A stretch of DNA of 64,000 nt from Parafrankia irregularis (GTDB lineage Bacteria > Actinomycetota > Actinomycetes > Frankiales > Frankiaceae): positions 1 to 64,000 of the forward strand of contig NZ_FAOZ01000016.1 in the NCBI RefSeq assembly GCF_001536285.1. Direction: 5' to 3'. Both the position numbers and the translations under genes were made by a program. Positions 32,884 to 41,372 of this stretch are shown here, piece by piece (position 1 is the first letter of the stretch; every line of letters starts with the position of its first letter). Under the pieces are notes generated by a model, which saw only the letters and a program-made list of their open reading frames with translations, was not told where the DNA came from and did not search any database.

Positions 32884-34146
32884 TCAGACCCAGCCGGACA
32901 TCGGGTAGGCCGTCATCAGGTCTCGCACCTCGCCGGCGATGCGGCTGATGGTGGTCTCGTCGTCGTCGCCCGCGGCCTTCACGGCCTCGTCGATCCAGCC
33001 CGCCAGCGTCGGCATCTGCTCCGGCTGCAGTCCGCGGGTGGTGATCGCGGCCGTTCCCAGCCGGACGCCGGACGGGTCGAACGGCTTGCGCGGATCGAAC
33101 GGAACGGTGTTGTAGTTGAGCTCGATACCGGCCCGGTCCAGCGCCTTCGCGGCCGGCTTGCCGGCGACGCCACGGCTGGTCAGGTCGATCAGGATCAGAT
33201 GGTTGTCGGTGCCGCCGGTGACGAGGTCGAAACCGCGGGCGGACAGCGCCTCGGCGAGCGCCTTCGCGTTCGCGACGACGCGGTGGGCGTACTCGCGGAA
33301 GTCCGGGGTGGTGGCTTCGCGCAGCGCGACCGCGATGGCGGCGGTCGTGTGGTTGTGCGGGCCGCCCTGCAGGCCTGGGAACACCGCCTTGTCGAGGGCG
33401 GACGCGTGCGCCGCGTCCGACATGATCATCGCGCCGCGGGGCCCGCGCAGGGTCTTGTGCGTGGTGGTGGTGATGACCGGTGCGTGGCCCACGGGCGAGG
33501 GGTGGGCGCCACCGGCGATCAGGCCGGCGATGTGGGAGATGTCCGCCACGAGCACGGCGTCGATCTCGCCCGCGATCGCCGCGAAGGCGGGGAAGTCGAT
33601 GGTGCGGGGGATCGCGGTCCCACCACAGAAGATCACCTTTGGCCGGTGCTGGAGCGCGAGGTCACGCACCTCGTCGAGGTCGACCCGCCCGGTGTCCTGG
33701 CGTACTCCGTACCGGACCCCCTGGAACCAGCGGCCGGTGGCCGACACCGTCCAGCCGTGGGTCAGGTGGCCACCCGAGGGCAGGCCCATGCCCATCACGG
33801 CGTCGCCCGGCTGCAGGAACGCCAGGTAGACGGCCAGGTTGGCGGGCGAGCCCGAATACGGCTGGACGTTCGCGTGCTCGACGCCGAACACCGCCTTCGC
33901 CCGGTCGATCGCCAGGGTCTCGACCGGGTCGATGAACTGCTGGCCCTCGTAGTAGCGCTTGCCGGCGTAGCCCTCGGAGTACTTGTTCGTCAGGACGGAG
34001 CCGGAGGCCTCGAGGACGGCGGTGGAGACGTAGTTCTCGGAGGCGATCAGCCGGATCTTCTCGAACTGGCGCTGGGCCTCGGACTCGACCAGGCCGGCGA
34101 TCTCGGGGTCGCTGGCCGCCAGGTGCGTCATCGCGGGCTCGTGCAT
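32884..34146 (-). CDS. glyA: serine hydroxymethyltransferase
   Basis: 420 residues. Converts serine and tetrahydrofolate to glycine and methylene-THF, the main one-carbon source. PLP Lys in TTTHKTLRGPRG; RLIASENYVS, YAGKRYYEG and GGTDNHLILIDL are family signatures. ATG 34146 has GGAGG 6 bases upstream; TTG 34158 would overlap that site. The leader carries a ZTP riboswitch, so expression rises when ZMP/ZTP signals one-carbon shortage. Confidence 0.97.
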   Translation of the reverse strand: MHEPAMTHLAASDPEIAGLVESEAQRQFEKIRLIASENYVSTAVLEASGSVLTNKYSEGYAGKRYYEGQQFIDPVETLAIDRAKAVFGVEHANVQPYSGSPANLAVYLAFLQPGDAVMGMGLPSGGHLTHGWTVSATGRWFQGVRYGVRQDTGRVDLDEVRDLALQHRPKVIFCGGTAIPRTIDFPAFAAIAGEIDAVLVADISHIAGLIAGGAHPSPVGHAPVITTTTHKTLRGPRGAMIMSDAAHASALDKAVFPGLQGGPHNHTTAAIAVALREATTPDFREYAHRVVANAKALAEALSARGFDLVTGGTDNHLILIDLTSRGVAGKPAAKALDRAGIELNYNTVPFDPRKPFDPSGVRLGTAAITTRGLQPEQMPTLAGWIDEAVKAAGDDDETTISRIAGEVRDLMTAYPMSGWV

Positions 34147-34180
34147 GTGGACCTCCAACGGGCATGCGGCGGACGTCGGA

Positions 34181-34260
34181 GTGCCCAGGCGCGCGGCACC
34201 GCCAGCAGATTCGTCGCTCCCCGGTGGTCACTTCCACCCGAGCACGCCAGTCACGACTGT
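34181..34260 (-). promoter_or_regulatory. ZTP (pfl) riboswitch upstream of glyA
   Basis: On the minus strand it reads GTCGTGACTGGCGTGC, then GTGGAAGTGACCACCGGGGA and, after a linker, CGCGCCTGGGCACTCC. These are the two conserved halves of the pfl motif: P1/P2 with GACUGGC, and the P3 pseudoknot element with CCUGGGC. It ends about 35 bases before the ATG. The first bases overlap the 3' end of the tetR gene, so the glyA promoter must lie inside tetR. Confidence 0.9.
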
Positions 34261-35006
34261 TGCTCTGCATCGTAGTGGGCACGGCCCTGACGCCCCGGAG
34301 GCCTGGACAGTGGACCGCCGTCACCAGGCGCCCGAGGCTCGTCGTGCTCCGCGGCGCACTGACCGCTCAGCGCCTGTCGGGCCTGGTCAGGTCGAAGCGG
34401 TGGCTCGGGCAGCGGGTGGGCGGCCTCGGCGCGCAGGCCGTCCAGCATGATCGCGAGATGGCGTCGCCAGGCGCGGGGCGCGACGGCCGCGGTCGCCTCG
34501 ACGGTGCGCGCGTGGCCCCACAGGACGAAGGCCATGTCCTCCAGGGTGATGTCCGCGCGCAGGACCGCGGCCTCCTGGGCCCGCACGATGACCTGCCGCA
34601 TCAGCTCATAGCCGCGGGCCCGGGCCTGCTCGGCGGCGCCGCGCAGCGGCAGTGCCCGGGAGACGACGTCGTTGTAGCCGAGGTCGGCGGCCTGCAGCTC
34701 GCAGGTCTGTTCGAGCAGGAGGACGAGCGCCTGCCACGGGTCGTCCATGTCGAGCGCCGCTTCGGCGATGCGCACACTCGCCGCGACCCGGTCGGCGAAC
34801 ACGGCGTCGACGAGGTGGCCACGGGTCGGGAACCGGTTGTACAGCGTGCCGATGCTCACCCGGGCGCGGCGGGCGATCTCCTCCAGGGGGACGTCGACGC
34901 CGCGCTCGGCGAACAGCTCGCGCGCGGCGGTGATCAGCTGCTCGCGGTTGCGGCGTGCGTCTCTGCGCAGGCCGGGCTCGTCTTCTGTCGGGGTCAATGT
35001 CCTCAC
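34251..35006 (-). CDS. TetR-family transcriptional regulator
   Basis: 251 residues. The N-terminal helix-turn-helix reads ITAARELFAERGVDVPLEEIARRARVSIGTLYNRFPTRGHLVDAVF. The C-terminal ligand domain is of the SACE_7040-like type (VLLLEQTCELQA, RAQEAAVLRADITLEDMAFVLWG). The last about 40 residues are a Pro/Gly/Arg-rich tail. It is divergent from an SDR gene, with palindromic CCTCAAGTT/AACTTGAGG sites between them, so it probably represses both. Confidence 0.92.
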   Translation of the reverse strand: MRTLTPTEDEPGLRRDARRNREQLITAARELFAERGVDVPLEEIARRARVSIGTLYNRFPTRGHLVDAVFADRVAASVRIAEAALDMDDPWQALVLLLEQTCELQAADLGYNDVVSRALPLRGAAEQARARGYELMRQVIVRAQEAAVLRADITLEDMAFVLWGHARTVEATAAVAPRAWRRHLAIMLDGLRAEAAHPLPEPPLRPDQARQALSGQCAAEHDEPRAPGDGGPLSRPPGRQGRAHYDAEQQS

Positions 35007-35025
35007 CTGGGGAAGTTGACGGTGC

Positions 35026-35072
35026 CCTCAAGTTACCCTAGCCTCGGCCGAACTTGAGGGTCTCCTCAAGTT
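35026..35072. promoter_or_regulatory. TetR operator with three CCTCAAGTT half-sites
   Basis: CCTCAAGTT at 35026-35034, AACTTGAGG at 35051-35059 and CCTCAAGTT at 35064-35072. The last two form a 22-bp palindrome with a 4-base centre. All lie between the divergent tetR and SDR starts. Confidence 0.75.
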
Positions 35073-35108
35073 CAGGGCGACGGGGCGCCGGCCGCAGGGG
35101 AGAGATCG

Positions 35109-35942
35109 GTGGACGTGGGCAGATTCGTCATCTCGGGGGGAACTGACGGCATCGGGCGGGCCCTGGCCCTGCACTACCTGCGGGCAGGTGCCGACGTCGT
35201 GGTCATCGGCCGCAGCGAGGAGAAGTTCCGCCGCCTGGTCGCCGAGGCCGGCGGCGGCGTCAGTGGCGTCAGTGGCGCCGGGGTGGCCCATTTCGTCGAG
35301 GCGGACCTGGCGCTCGCCGCGGAGAACCGCCGTGTCGTCGTCGAGGTCGCCGAGAGGTTCCCCGAGATCGACGCACTCATCCTCTGCGCGGCCTACCTGC
35401 GCACCACCCGCACCGTCACGGCGGAGGGTCTCGAGCACACCTTCGCCCTCTACTACCTGAGCCGCTACCTGCTCAGTCACGGCCTGGCCGACCGCCTTGA
35501 GGCCGCCGACCGGCCGGTGGTTCTGAACACCTCGGTGCCAGGTGCGTCCCGCGACGCGGTGAGGTGGGGAGACCTGCAGCTTGACCGCCGGTTCACCGCC
35601 CGGCGCGCCAACCAGCAGAGCCGGCGCGCCAACGAGCTGCTCGGCCTGATGTTGCGTGCGCGCCCGGCGGGTCGAATCCGTCACGTGCTCTACAACCCCG
35701 GCTTCGTGCGCACCAGCCATGCGGGCGCGCTGAGCCGGCCGGCACGGGCGCTGGTGTCGGCGCTGGCCGCGGTCGCCGCCACCCCGGTCGACCGGGCGGT
35801 CGAACCGATCGTCGAGCTGATCGATCAGCCTCCGGAGTGCCAGGTGTCGGCCTACCGGCGCCGGCATCGGCTGCGGCTGAGCGCGGCAGCCGCCGACATC
35901 GCCGAGGCGGAGCGCTTGCGGAGCGTAACCGGTCGACTGTGA
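35109..35942 (+). CDS. SDR-family protein lacking the catalytic Tyr-Lys
   Basis: 277 residues. Nucleotide-binding motif ISGGTDGIGRALALHYL, a CAA in place of NNAG, and a Ser-containing strand VVLNTSVPGAS. At the active-site YxxSK position the sequence is NQQSR (ANQQSRRANELLG), so both Tyr and Lys are replaced. It may bind NAD(P)(H) or use other residues, but ordinary SDR catalysis is unlikely. GTG 35109 has GGGGAG upstream. It belongs to the regulon of the divergent TetR. Confidence 0.85.
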   Translation: MDVGRFVISGGTDGIGRALALHYLRAGADVVVIGRSEEKFRRLVAEAGGGVSGVSGAGVAHFVEADLALAAENRRVVVEVAERFPEIDALILCAAYLRTTRTVTAEGLEHTFALYYLSRYLLSHGLADRLEAADRPVVLNTSVPGASRDAVRWGDLQLDRRFTARRANQQSRRANELLGLMLRARPAGRIRHVLYNPGFVRTSHAGALSRPARALVSALAAVAATPVDRAVEPIVELIDQPPECQVSAYRRRHRLRLSAAAADIAEAERLRSVTGRL

Positions 35943-36098
35943 TTACTCCCCGTCGCGTATAGAGATTCTCTGTTGGTTGTTGTGACTGCCTGTCGACAGG
36001 GTTGACAAGGTTTCAGCGGCAGATCTCTACGGTGCGTGGTGAGATGGATGCGTACGGGTGGCTCGGAGCTTGTGAAATAGATCGCTCAGTTGTAGTGA

Positions 36099-36128
36099 TT
36101 GACGTTTTACCTGGTCATCGGGCATTCT
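36099..36128 (+). promoter_or_regulatory. candidate promoter of the leader peptide
   Basis: TTGACG (36099-36104), 18-base gap, CATTCT (36123-36128). The start point would fall at or next to the leader ATG (36135), making the leader mRNA leaderless. Confidence 0.45.
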
Positions 36129-36134
36129 TCACCT

Positions 36135-36209
36135 ATGCGGTGGACATACACCGGCGTGGCGCGCCGCTACGTCGACCTCGTGCGGATCGCCAGCGCCCTC
36201 TGTCGCTAG
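36135..36209 (+). CDS. 24-aa cysteine leader peptide (upstream ORF)
   Basis: ATG 36135 to TAG 36209. The peptide contains RRYVDLVRIASALCR immediately before the stop. This is the actinobacterial sulfur-gene leader signature (Arg-Arg-His/Tyr-Val-Asp-Leu, then a terminal Cys-Arg). Ribosome behaviour at the near-terminal Cys codon is thought to couple cysteine supply to downstream expression. A hairpin begins 16 bases after its stop. It stands 449 bases ahead of the transporter operon. Confidence 0.82.
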   Translation: MRWTYTGVARRYVDLVRIASALCR

Positions 36210-36224
36210 TCGTCGACGGCGTCC

Positions 36225-36245
36225 GGTGCCACGCTCCGTGGCACC
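36225..36245 (+). terminator. candidate attenuator hairpin after the leader peptide
   Basis: Perfect 8-bp arms GGTGCCAC and GTGGCACC with a 5-base loop, starting 16 bases beyond the leader stop codon. Confidence 0.55.
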
Positions 36246-36657
36246 CCGCCAGGTGTGCCTGGTCCTCTCCACCGGGTCCGGGTTGATGTAGGTAGCCACC
36301 GTCCGTCACCGGTGGACAGGTCGGGCACCCGCGCCCGTGCCAGCTGTACAGCCGGTCCCGAGATGCCTGCTGCCGGCATTTCGTATGCCGCTGGCATTGT
36401 CGTCCGCCTCCCGTCGGTGGACGTCGCTCCACCGCCCCCGTTCCGTGTTCCTCGTCCGCCGCGGCGTCATCAGACGCCTGCGCGGCCCTGCCCGCGCCCT
36501 GCCTGAGAACGTCCCGTGCCCTGCCACCGCCGGGTCGTGTCTTCGGCGCGCCCGTAACCGACCGGCATCCGTGCCGGTCGGCACCCTGCCATGCCTGACT
36601 TCCGCCTGACTTCTTCGCCGCACGCCTGACGTTTCTCATGCCTGAGAGGACCAACCC

Positions 36658-38250
36658 GTGAGTACCCCGAGGACGACCTTCCTGAGTTCCGCCTCGTCAC
36701 CTGAGCCGGCGGCGCCGGTGATGGGGCGACGTGGGTTCCTGCGCCTGGGGGCGCTGGCCGGAGGCTCGATCCTGCTGGCGGCGTGCGGGGGCGGCGGTGA
36801 CTCGGCCTCGGGTGGCAGCACCAGCGGGGGCACCCTGCGCTGGGGATGGGCGCTGGTCACCTCCTGGGACCCGATCACGTCGTCGGCCGGGTGGGACGTC
36901 CACGCCCTCTCGCTGGTCTACGCGGGCCTGACGAAGCTGGACGAGAAGGCGAACCCGGTGCCCGCGCTCGCCAGCTCCTGGGAGTACAGCGCTGACGGCA
37001 CGTCGGTCACCTTCCACCTGCGTTCCGGGCTCACGTTCAGCGACGGCACCGCGGTGGACGCCGCCGCCGTCAAGAAGAGCCTCGAGCGTGGCCGGGACGC
37101 GAAGAACTCGTTGGTGGCCGCCCAGCTCGCCAGCCTCAAGGAGGTCGTGGCGGTCGACGCGACGACCGTCCGCATCGACCTGAAGAACACCGACTACCAG
37201 CTGCCCGCCATTCTCGCCGGCAAGACCGGGATGATCGTCAGCCCGAAGGCCATCGACACCGACGAGAAGGGGCTGGCGACCAGGCCGGTCGGCGCCGGGC
37301 CGTTCCAGCTGAACTCCTACGTGCCCAACGACAGCGCGAAGCTGACGCGCTTCGCCGGCTACTGGGACGCCGCCAACATCAAGCCGGACAACTTCGAGCT
37401 CTACCCGGCGCCCGAGGCCGCCACCGCCCTCGCGTCGCTCCAGTCGGGCCGCCTCGACGTCGCCATGATCCCCGCGTCGCAGCTCACCGCGGTCAAGGCC
37501 GCCGGGTTCGAGGTGCAGGTCATCTCATCGCTGGTCATCAGCGTGCTCGACGTCAACAACACGGTGGCTCCGTTCGACAACCCCAAGGTCGTCCAGGCGA
37601 TCAAGCACGCGGTCGACCGGAAGGCACTGGTGGACACCGTCAACTTCGGTGTCGGCGAGGTCAACTACCAGCCGTTCCCGAAGGGGCACGCCGGGCACAA
37701 CGCCGCCCTGGAGAACGCCTACCCGTACGACGTGGCCAAGGCCAAGAAGCTGCTCGCCGAGGCCGGGCACCCGGACGGCATCGACGTCACGCTCACCACC
37801 ACGGTCGCCGAGGGGCTGCCCGAGCAGGTCCAGGCGCAGCTCGCCAAGGCCGGGATCCGGGTCAAGCTGGAGGTCATCCCGCAGGCCCAGGCGACCCAGC
37901 AGGTCTACATCCAGCGGGCGAAGCCGTTCTTCACCGACCAGTTCGCCGGGCGGGAGAGCCCCGTGCAGGCGTTCCAGGTGCTCTTCGGCGACCAGGGCCT
38001 GATGAACCCGGGCCGGACCAACCCGCCGGCGCTCAAGGAGGCGGTCGCGAAGATCACCGCGACGCCGCTGGACGACCCGAACTACGCGTCCGTCGTGCAG
38101 GCGGCGACGAAGGTCGCCGTGGAGAACATGCCCAACGTCTTCCTCTTCAGCAACCCGCGGATCCTGGCCCGTCGCTCGAACGTGTCGCCGGTCGGCAGCT
38201 ACCTGATGGCGCAGCGGTTCGAGGGCGTCACCGTGACCGGGAACAGCTGA
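36658..38250 (+). CDS. ABC transporter substrate-binding lipoprotein (SBP family 5, peptide/nickel type)
   Basis: 530 residues. The signal region contains twin-arginine MGRRGFLRLGALAGGS and a lipobox LLAAC with Cys43, so the mature protein is a membrane-anchored lipoprotein, perhaps Tat-exported. Family 5 features are GGTLRWGWALVTSWDPI, YAGLTKLDEKANPVPALASSWE and FHLRSGLTFSDGT. GTG 36658 has GAGAGGA upstream. It is the first gene of a five-gene importer followed by two SsuD-like monooxygenases. The substrate is therefore probably an organosulfur compound or peptide rather than nickel; that is context inference. Confidence 0.93.
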   Translation: MSTPRTTFLSSASSPEPAAPVMGRRGFLRLGALAGGSILLAACGGGGDSASGGSTSGGTLRWGWALVTSWDPITSSAGWDVHALSLVYAGLTKLDEKANPVPALASSWEYSADGTSVTFHLRSGLTFSDGTAVDAAAVKKSLERGRDAKNSLVAAQLASLKEVVAVDATTVRIDLKNTDYQLPAILAGKTGMIVSPKAIDTDEKGLATRPVGAGPFQLNSYVPNDSAKLTRFAGYWDAANIKPDNFELYPAPEAATALASLQSGRLDVAMIPASQLTAVKAAGFEVQVISSLVISVLDVNNTVAPFDNPKVVQAIKHAVDRKALVDTVNFGVGEVNYQPFPKGHAGHNAALENAYPYDVAKAKKLLAEAGHPDGIDVTLTTTVAEGLPEQVQAQLAKAGIRVKLEVIPQAQATQQVYIQRAKPFFTDQFAGRESPVQAFQVLFGDQGLMNPGRTNPPALKEAVAKITATPLDDPNYASVVQAATKVAVENMPNVFLFSNPRILARRSNVSPVGSYLMAQRFEGVTVTGNS

Positions 38251-38252
38251 CC

Positions 38253-39338
38253 ATGACCACCCTCGACGTCGTCGGCTCCGGAGGACGGGGCCAACCGGAG
38301 CCGTCGCAGCCGTCGCAGCCGTCGCGGCCGTCGCGGCTTCCGGGGGGCGCGGGCCTGCTGCGCCGCTGGCGCCCATCGGGCCTGTCCGGGCTGGCCCGTG
38401 GCCTCGGGCAACTGCTGGCGGTGGGGGTGCCGGTGACACTGCTGGCCACCTTCATCACCTACGGCATGACCGCACTCACCGACAGCAACCCGGCTGCGAC
38501 CGTGCTCGGGGATCTCGCCACGCCGCAGGACATCGAGCGGATGAACCACCAGTTCGGGCTGGACCGGCCGTTCCTCGTCCAGTACGTGAGCTGGCTCGGC
38601 AACGCGCTCACCGGGGATCTCGGCTACTCCTACTTCACCACCCTGCCGGTGCGGGACAGCGTCGCGCAGGCCCTGCCGGTCGACCTGTCGATCACGCTGG
38701 TGGCCGCGGTGGTCGCCATCCTCGTCGGCGGGGTGACCGGGATCGCGGCGGCGCTGAACAACGGCGGGCGGCTCGACCGCGCGGTCACGGCGGTGTGCGC
38801 AGTGGCGTCGACCATCCCGCCGTTCGTCGTCGGGATCGGTCTGATCATCCTGTTCGCGGTGACGGTGCCCGTGCTGCCCTCCGGCGGCTACGTGCCGTTC
38901 ACCGAGGACCCCGGTCAGTGGCTGAAGTTCGTGATCCTGCCGGGGATCGCCCTCAGCGTGGAGTTCGGTGCGGAGCTCACGCGCCAGATCCGCACCTCCC
39001 TGGTGGGCACCCTGCGGGAGAACTTCGTGACCGGTGCCACCGTGCGGGGGCTGTCGGTGCGCAGGGTCGTGTTCGGCCATGCGCTGCGCAACGCCGTCGG
39101 ACCGGCGCTGACCGTTGTCGGCCTGTACGTGCCGCGGCTGATCGGCGGTGCGGTTGTCGCCGAGGCGGTCTTCAACCTGCCCGGTCTGGGGCAGCAGGCG
39201 CTGCAGGCCGCCGAGCGCGGTGACATTCCCGTCATCCAGGGCGTTCTCGTCACCTCGATCGCACTGGTTCTGGTCTGCAACGTCGCGGTCAACGTGGCGC
39301 TGGTGCGGCTCCGCCCCGCCGCGGAGCGGCGATCATGA
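38253..39338 (+). CDS. ABC transporter permease (DppB/OppB type)
   Basis: 361 residues. A Pro/Ser-rich cytoplasmic N-terminus precedes six helices. Permease features are MNHQFGLDRPFLVQYVSWLGNALTGDLGYS and the EAA coupling loop VRGLSVRRVVFGHALRNAVGPALTVVG. It starts 2 bases after the binding-protein stop and overlaps the next permease by 4 bases. Confidence 0.93.
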   Translation: MTTLDVVGSGGRGQPEPSQPSQPSRPSRLPGGAGLLRRWRPSGLSGLARGLGQLLAVGVPVTLLATFITYGMTALTDSNPAATVLGDLATPQDIERMNHQFGLDRPFLVQYVSWLGNALTGDLGYSYFTTLPVRDSVAQALPVDLSITLVAAVVAILVGGVTGIAAALNNGGRLDRAVTAVCAVASTIPPFVVGIGLIILFAVTVPVLPSGGYVPFTEDPGQWLKFVILPGIALSVEFGAELTRQIRTSLVGTLRENFVTGATVRGLSVRRVVFGHALRNAVGPALTVVGLYVPRLIGGAVVAEAVFNLPGLGQQALQAAERGDIPVIQGVLVTSIALVLVCNVAVNVALVRLRPAAERRS

Positions 39339-40312
39339 GCGTGCTGCGCCGGATGATCCGGCTGCGTTCGGTGCGCCTCGCCCTGCTGGTCCTCGCCGTC
39401 GTCGCCGTCCTCGCGGTCGCCGGCGGCTCGCTCGCGCCGCAGGACCCGATCGCCCAGGACCCGAAGGCGATCCTGCAGAACCCGAGCGGCGCCCACTGGC
39501 TGGGCACCGACTACCTGGGCCGCGACGTGCTGAGCCGGCTGATGGACGCCACCGGCCGCTCGGTGGTCGGCGCGGCCGAGGCGGTCGGCGTCGGGCTCCT
39601 GCTCGGTGCGCCCGCGGGGCTGGCGTCGGTGGTGTTCGGCCGGGCCTTCGAATGGCTCGCGCTGCGGATCAGCGACGCGCTGCTCACCCTGCCCTACATC
39701 ATCTTCGCGATCGCGGTCACCGGGATCATCGGCAACGGCATCCACCAGGCGATGCTCGCGATCGGCCTGGTGCTCGCCCCGAACTACTTCCGGATCACCC
39801 GGGCCGCGACGCTCGGCCTGGCCTCCTCCCAGTACGTCGAGATCGCCGAGCTGGTCGGGGCGTCCCGCTGGTGGATCCTGCGGACGCACATCTGGAACAA
39901 GGTGCTGCCCACCATCGTGGTGACCGCGGCGAGCGGGGCGGCGGCGTCGCTGCTGGTGGTCTCGTCGCTGTCGTTCCTCGGCATCGGGACGAAGCCTCCC
40001 GCGCCCACCTGGGGCGGAATGCTCTCGTCGGACCTGAACTACCTCGCCCAGCGGCCCTGGGCACCGCTCGCGCCCTCACTGGTGATCATCATCACGGTGG
40101 CTGCGCTGAACGCGCTCGCGGACGCGCTCCGTGACACCACCGGCATCGTCACCGGCGATCCCGGTGGCAGCGGCCGTGCCCGCGGCGGCGACTCCGCCGA
40201 CACAGCCCAGACCAGCTCCGCCGCGACGGCCACGGCCACCGGGCCCGTCGAGACCACCGCGGTGGCGACGTCCTCCATACCCCGGCAGAACCGGGAGGTG
40301 CGCGATGCCTGA
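39335..40312 (+). CDS. ABC transporter permease (DppC/OppC type)
   Basis: 325 residues. The N-terminal helix is followed by LGTDYLGRDVLSRLMDATGRS, the DppC signature. The EAA loop is VEIAELVGASRWWILRTHIWNKVLPTIVVT. The last about 50 residues are an extra Ala/Thr/Ser-rich tail after the final helix. Overlaps the ATPase gene by 8 bases. Confidence 0.93.
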   Translation: MSVLRRMIRLRSVRLALLVLAVVAVLAVAGGSLAPQDPIAQDPKAILQNPSGAHWLGTDYLGRDVLSRLMDATGRSVVGAAEAVGVGLLLGAPAGLASVVFGRAFEWLALRISDALLTLPYIIFAIAVTGIIGNGIHQAMLAIGLVLAPNYFRITRAATLGLASSQYVEIAELVGASRWWILRTHIWNKVLPTIVVTAASGAAASLLVVSSLSFLGIGTKPPAPTWGGMLSSDLNYLAQRPWAPLAPSLVIIITVAALNALADALRDTTGIVTGDPGGSGRARGGDSADTAQTSSAATATATGPVETTAVATSSIPRQNREVRDA

Positions 40313-41372
40313 CGACCTGCTTCGGGTCGAGGACCTGAACATCACCGTCGGCGGCGCGCCGTTCGGGCGGCGCCGGCGCGCCCGCGACGTCGGCGGAGTC
40401 CCCGCAGTGCAGGGAGTCTCGTTCACCGTCCGGCGCGGCGAGGCGGTGGGGTTCGTCGGCGAGTCCGGCAGCGGCAAGACCCTGACCTGCCGGGCCGCCC
40501 TCGGCGTTCTCGCGCCCGGCTGCACGGTCAGCTCCGGTGAGATCGACTTCGACGGGACGTCTCTCGTCGACCTGCCCCGGCGCCGCTGGGACGGGCTGCG
40601 CGGCACCCGCATCGGTGCGGTCTTCCAGGATCCCGGCTCGTACCTCAACCCATCCCACACGGTGGGCCGCCAGCTCGCCGAGCAGTTCCGGATCAAGGTC
40701 GGGCATCGCCGCCGCGAAGCCCGCCAGGCCGCGATCGCGCTGCTCGGCACGCTCGGCCTGCACCAGCCCGAGCTGGTCTACCACCAGTACCCGCACGAGC
40801 TGTCCGGCGGCATGCTGCAACGGGTCGTGCTCGCGATCGCCGTCGCCGGTGAGCCGGACCTGCTCGTCGCCGACGAGGCGACGACCGCGCTCGACGTCAC
40901 CGTGCAGGCGGAGGTGCTGGAGGCGCTGGACCTGCTGCGCGCCGAGCGCGGCCTGGCGATCCTCGCCGTCTCCCACGACCTTGCCGTGATCGCGCAGCTC
41001 TGCGACCGGATCCTGGTCTTCTACGCCGGCGAGATCGTCGAGGCCGGGCCCACGGCGGACGTCCTGGCGAACCCGCGCCACCCCTACACGGCGGCGCTGC
41101 TGCGAGTCGCCTCCGTCGGTGACTGGCGGCGCCGTGAGCTGGACGTCATCGACGGTGCCGCGCCACCGGTGGGCGCGCGGATCACCGGCTGCCGGTTCGC
41201 CGACCGCTGCGCCTTCGTCACCGACGCCTGCCGCGCGGCGCCGGTGGAGCTGCGGGCGGTGCCGGACGCGCCGGCCGGTACGCCCGGGGGAGAGCGGTTC
41301 GCGCGGTGCGCCCGGCTGGGCGAGATCGAACTGACGCCCCGTGTCCCCGAGCGAGCAGGAGCACCCGCATGA
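40305..41372 (+). CDS. ABC transporter ATP-binding protein (DppD type)
   Basis: 355 residues. Walker A GESGSGKTL, signature LSGGMLQRVVLAIAV, Walker B LLVADEATTALDV. The C-terminal oligopeptide-transporter module has NPRHPYTAALLR and the Cys-rich CRFADRCAFVTDACR, which in Dpp-type ATPases binds an iron-sulfur cluster. ATG 40305 lies inside the end of the previous gene; the longer frame to 40131 is its shadow. Confidence 0.93.
   Translation: MPDDLLRVEDLNITVGGAPFGRRRRARDVGGVPAVQGVSFTVRRGEAVGFVGESGSGKTLTCRAALGVLAPGCTVSSGEIDFDGTSLVDLPRRRWDGLRGTRIGAVFQDPGSYLNPSHTVGRQLAEQFRIKVGHRRREARQAAIALLGTLGLHQPELVYHQYPHELSGGMLQRVVLAIAVAGEPDLLVADEATTALDVTVQAEVLEALDLLRAERGLAILAVSHDLAVIAQLCDRILVFYAGEIVEAGPTADVLANPRHPYTAALLRVASVGDWRRRELDVIDGAAPPVGARITGCRFADRCAFVTDACRAAPVELRAVPDAPAGTPGGERFARCARLGEIELTPRVPERAGAPA

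Larger units (their letters stand above)
35943..36657. other. leader region of the sulfur-compound ABC transporter operon
   Basis: No large gene. It contains a promoter-like pair, a 24-aa cysteine leader peptide (36135-36209), a hairpin directly after it (36225-36245), and then about 400 bases of C/T-rich sequence with short inverted repeats before the substrate-binding protein gene. The layout fits attenuation. Confidence 0.7.
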
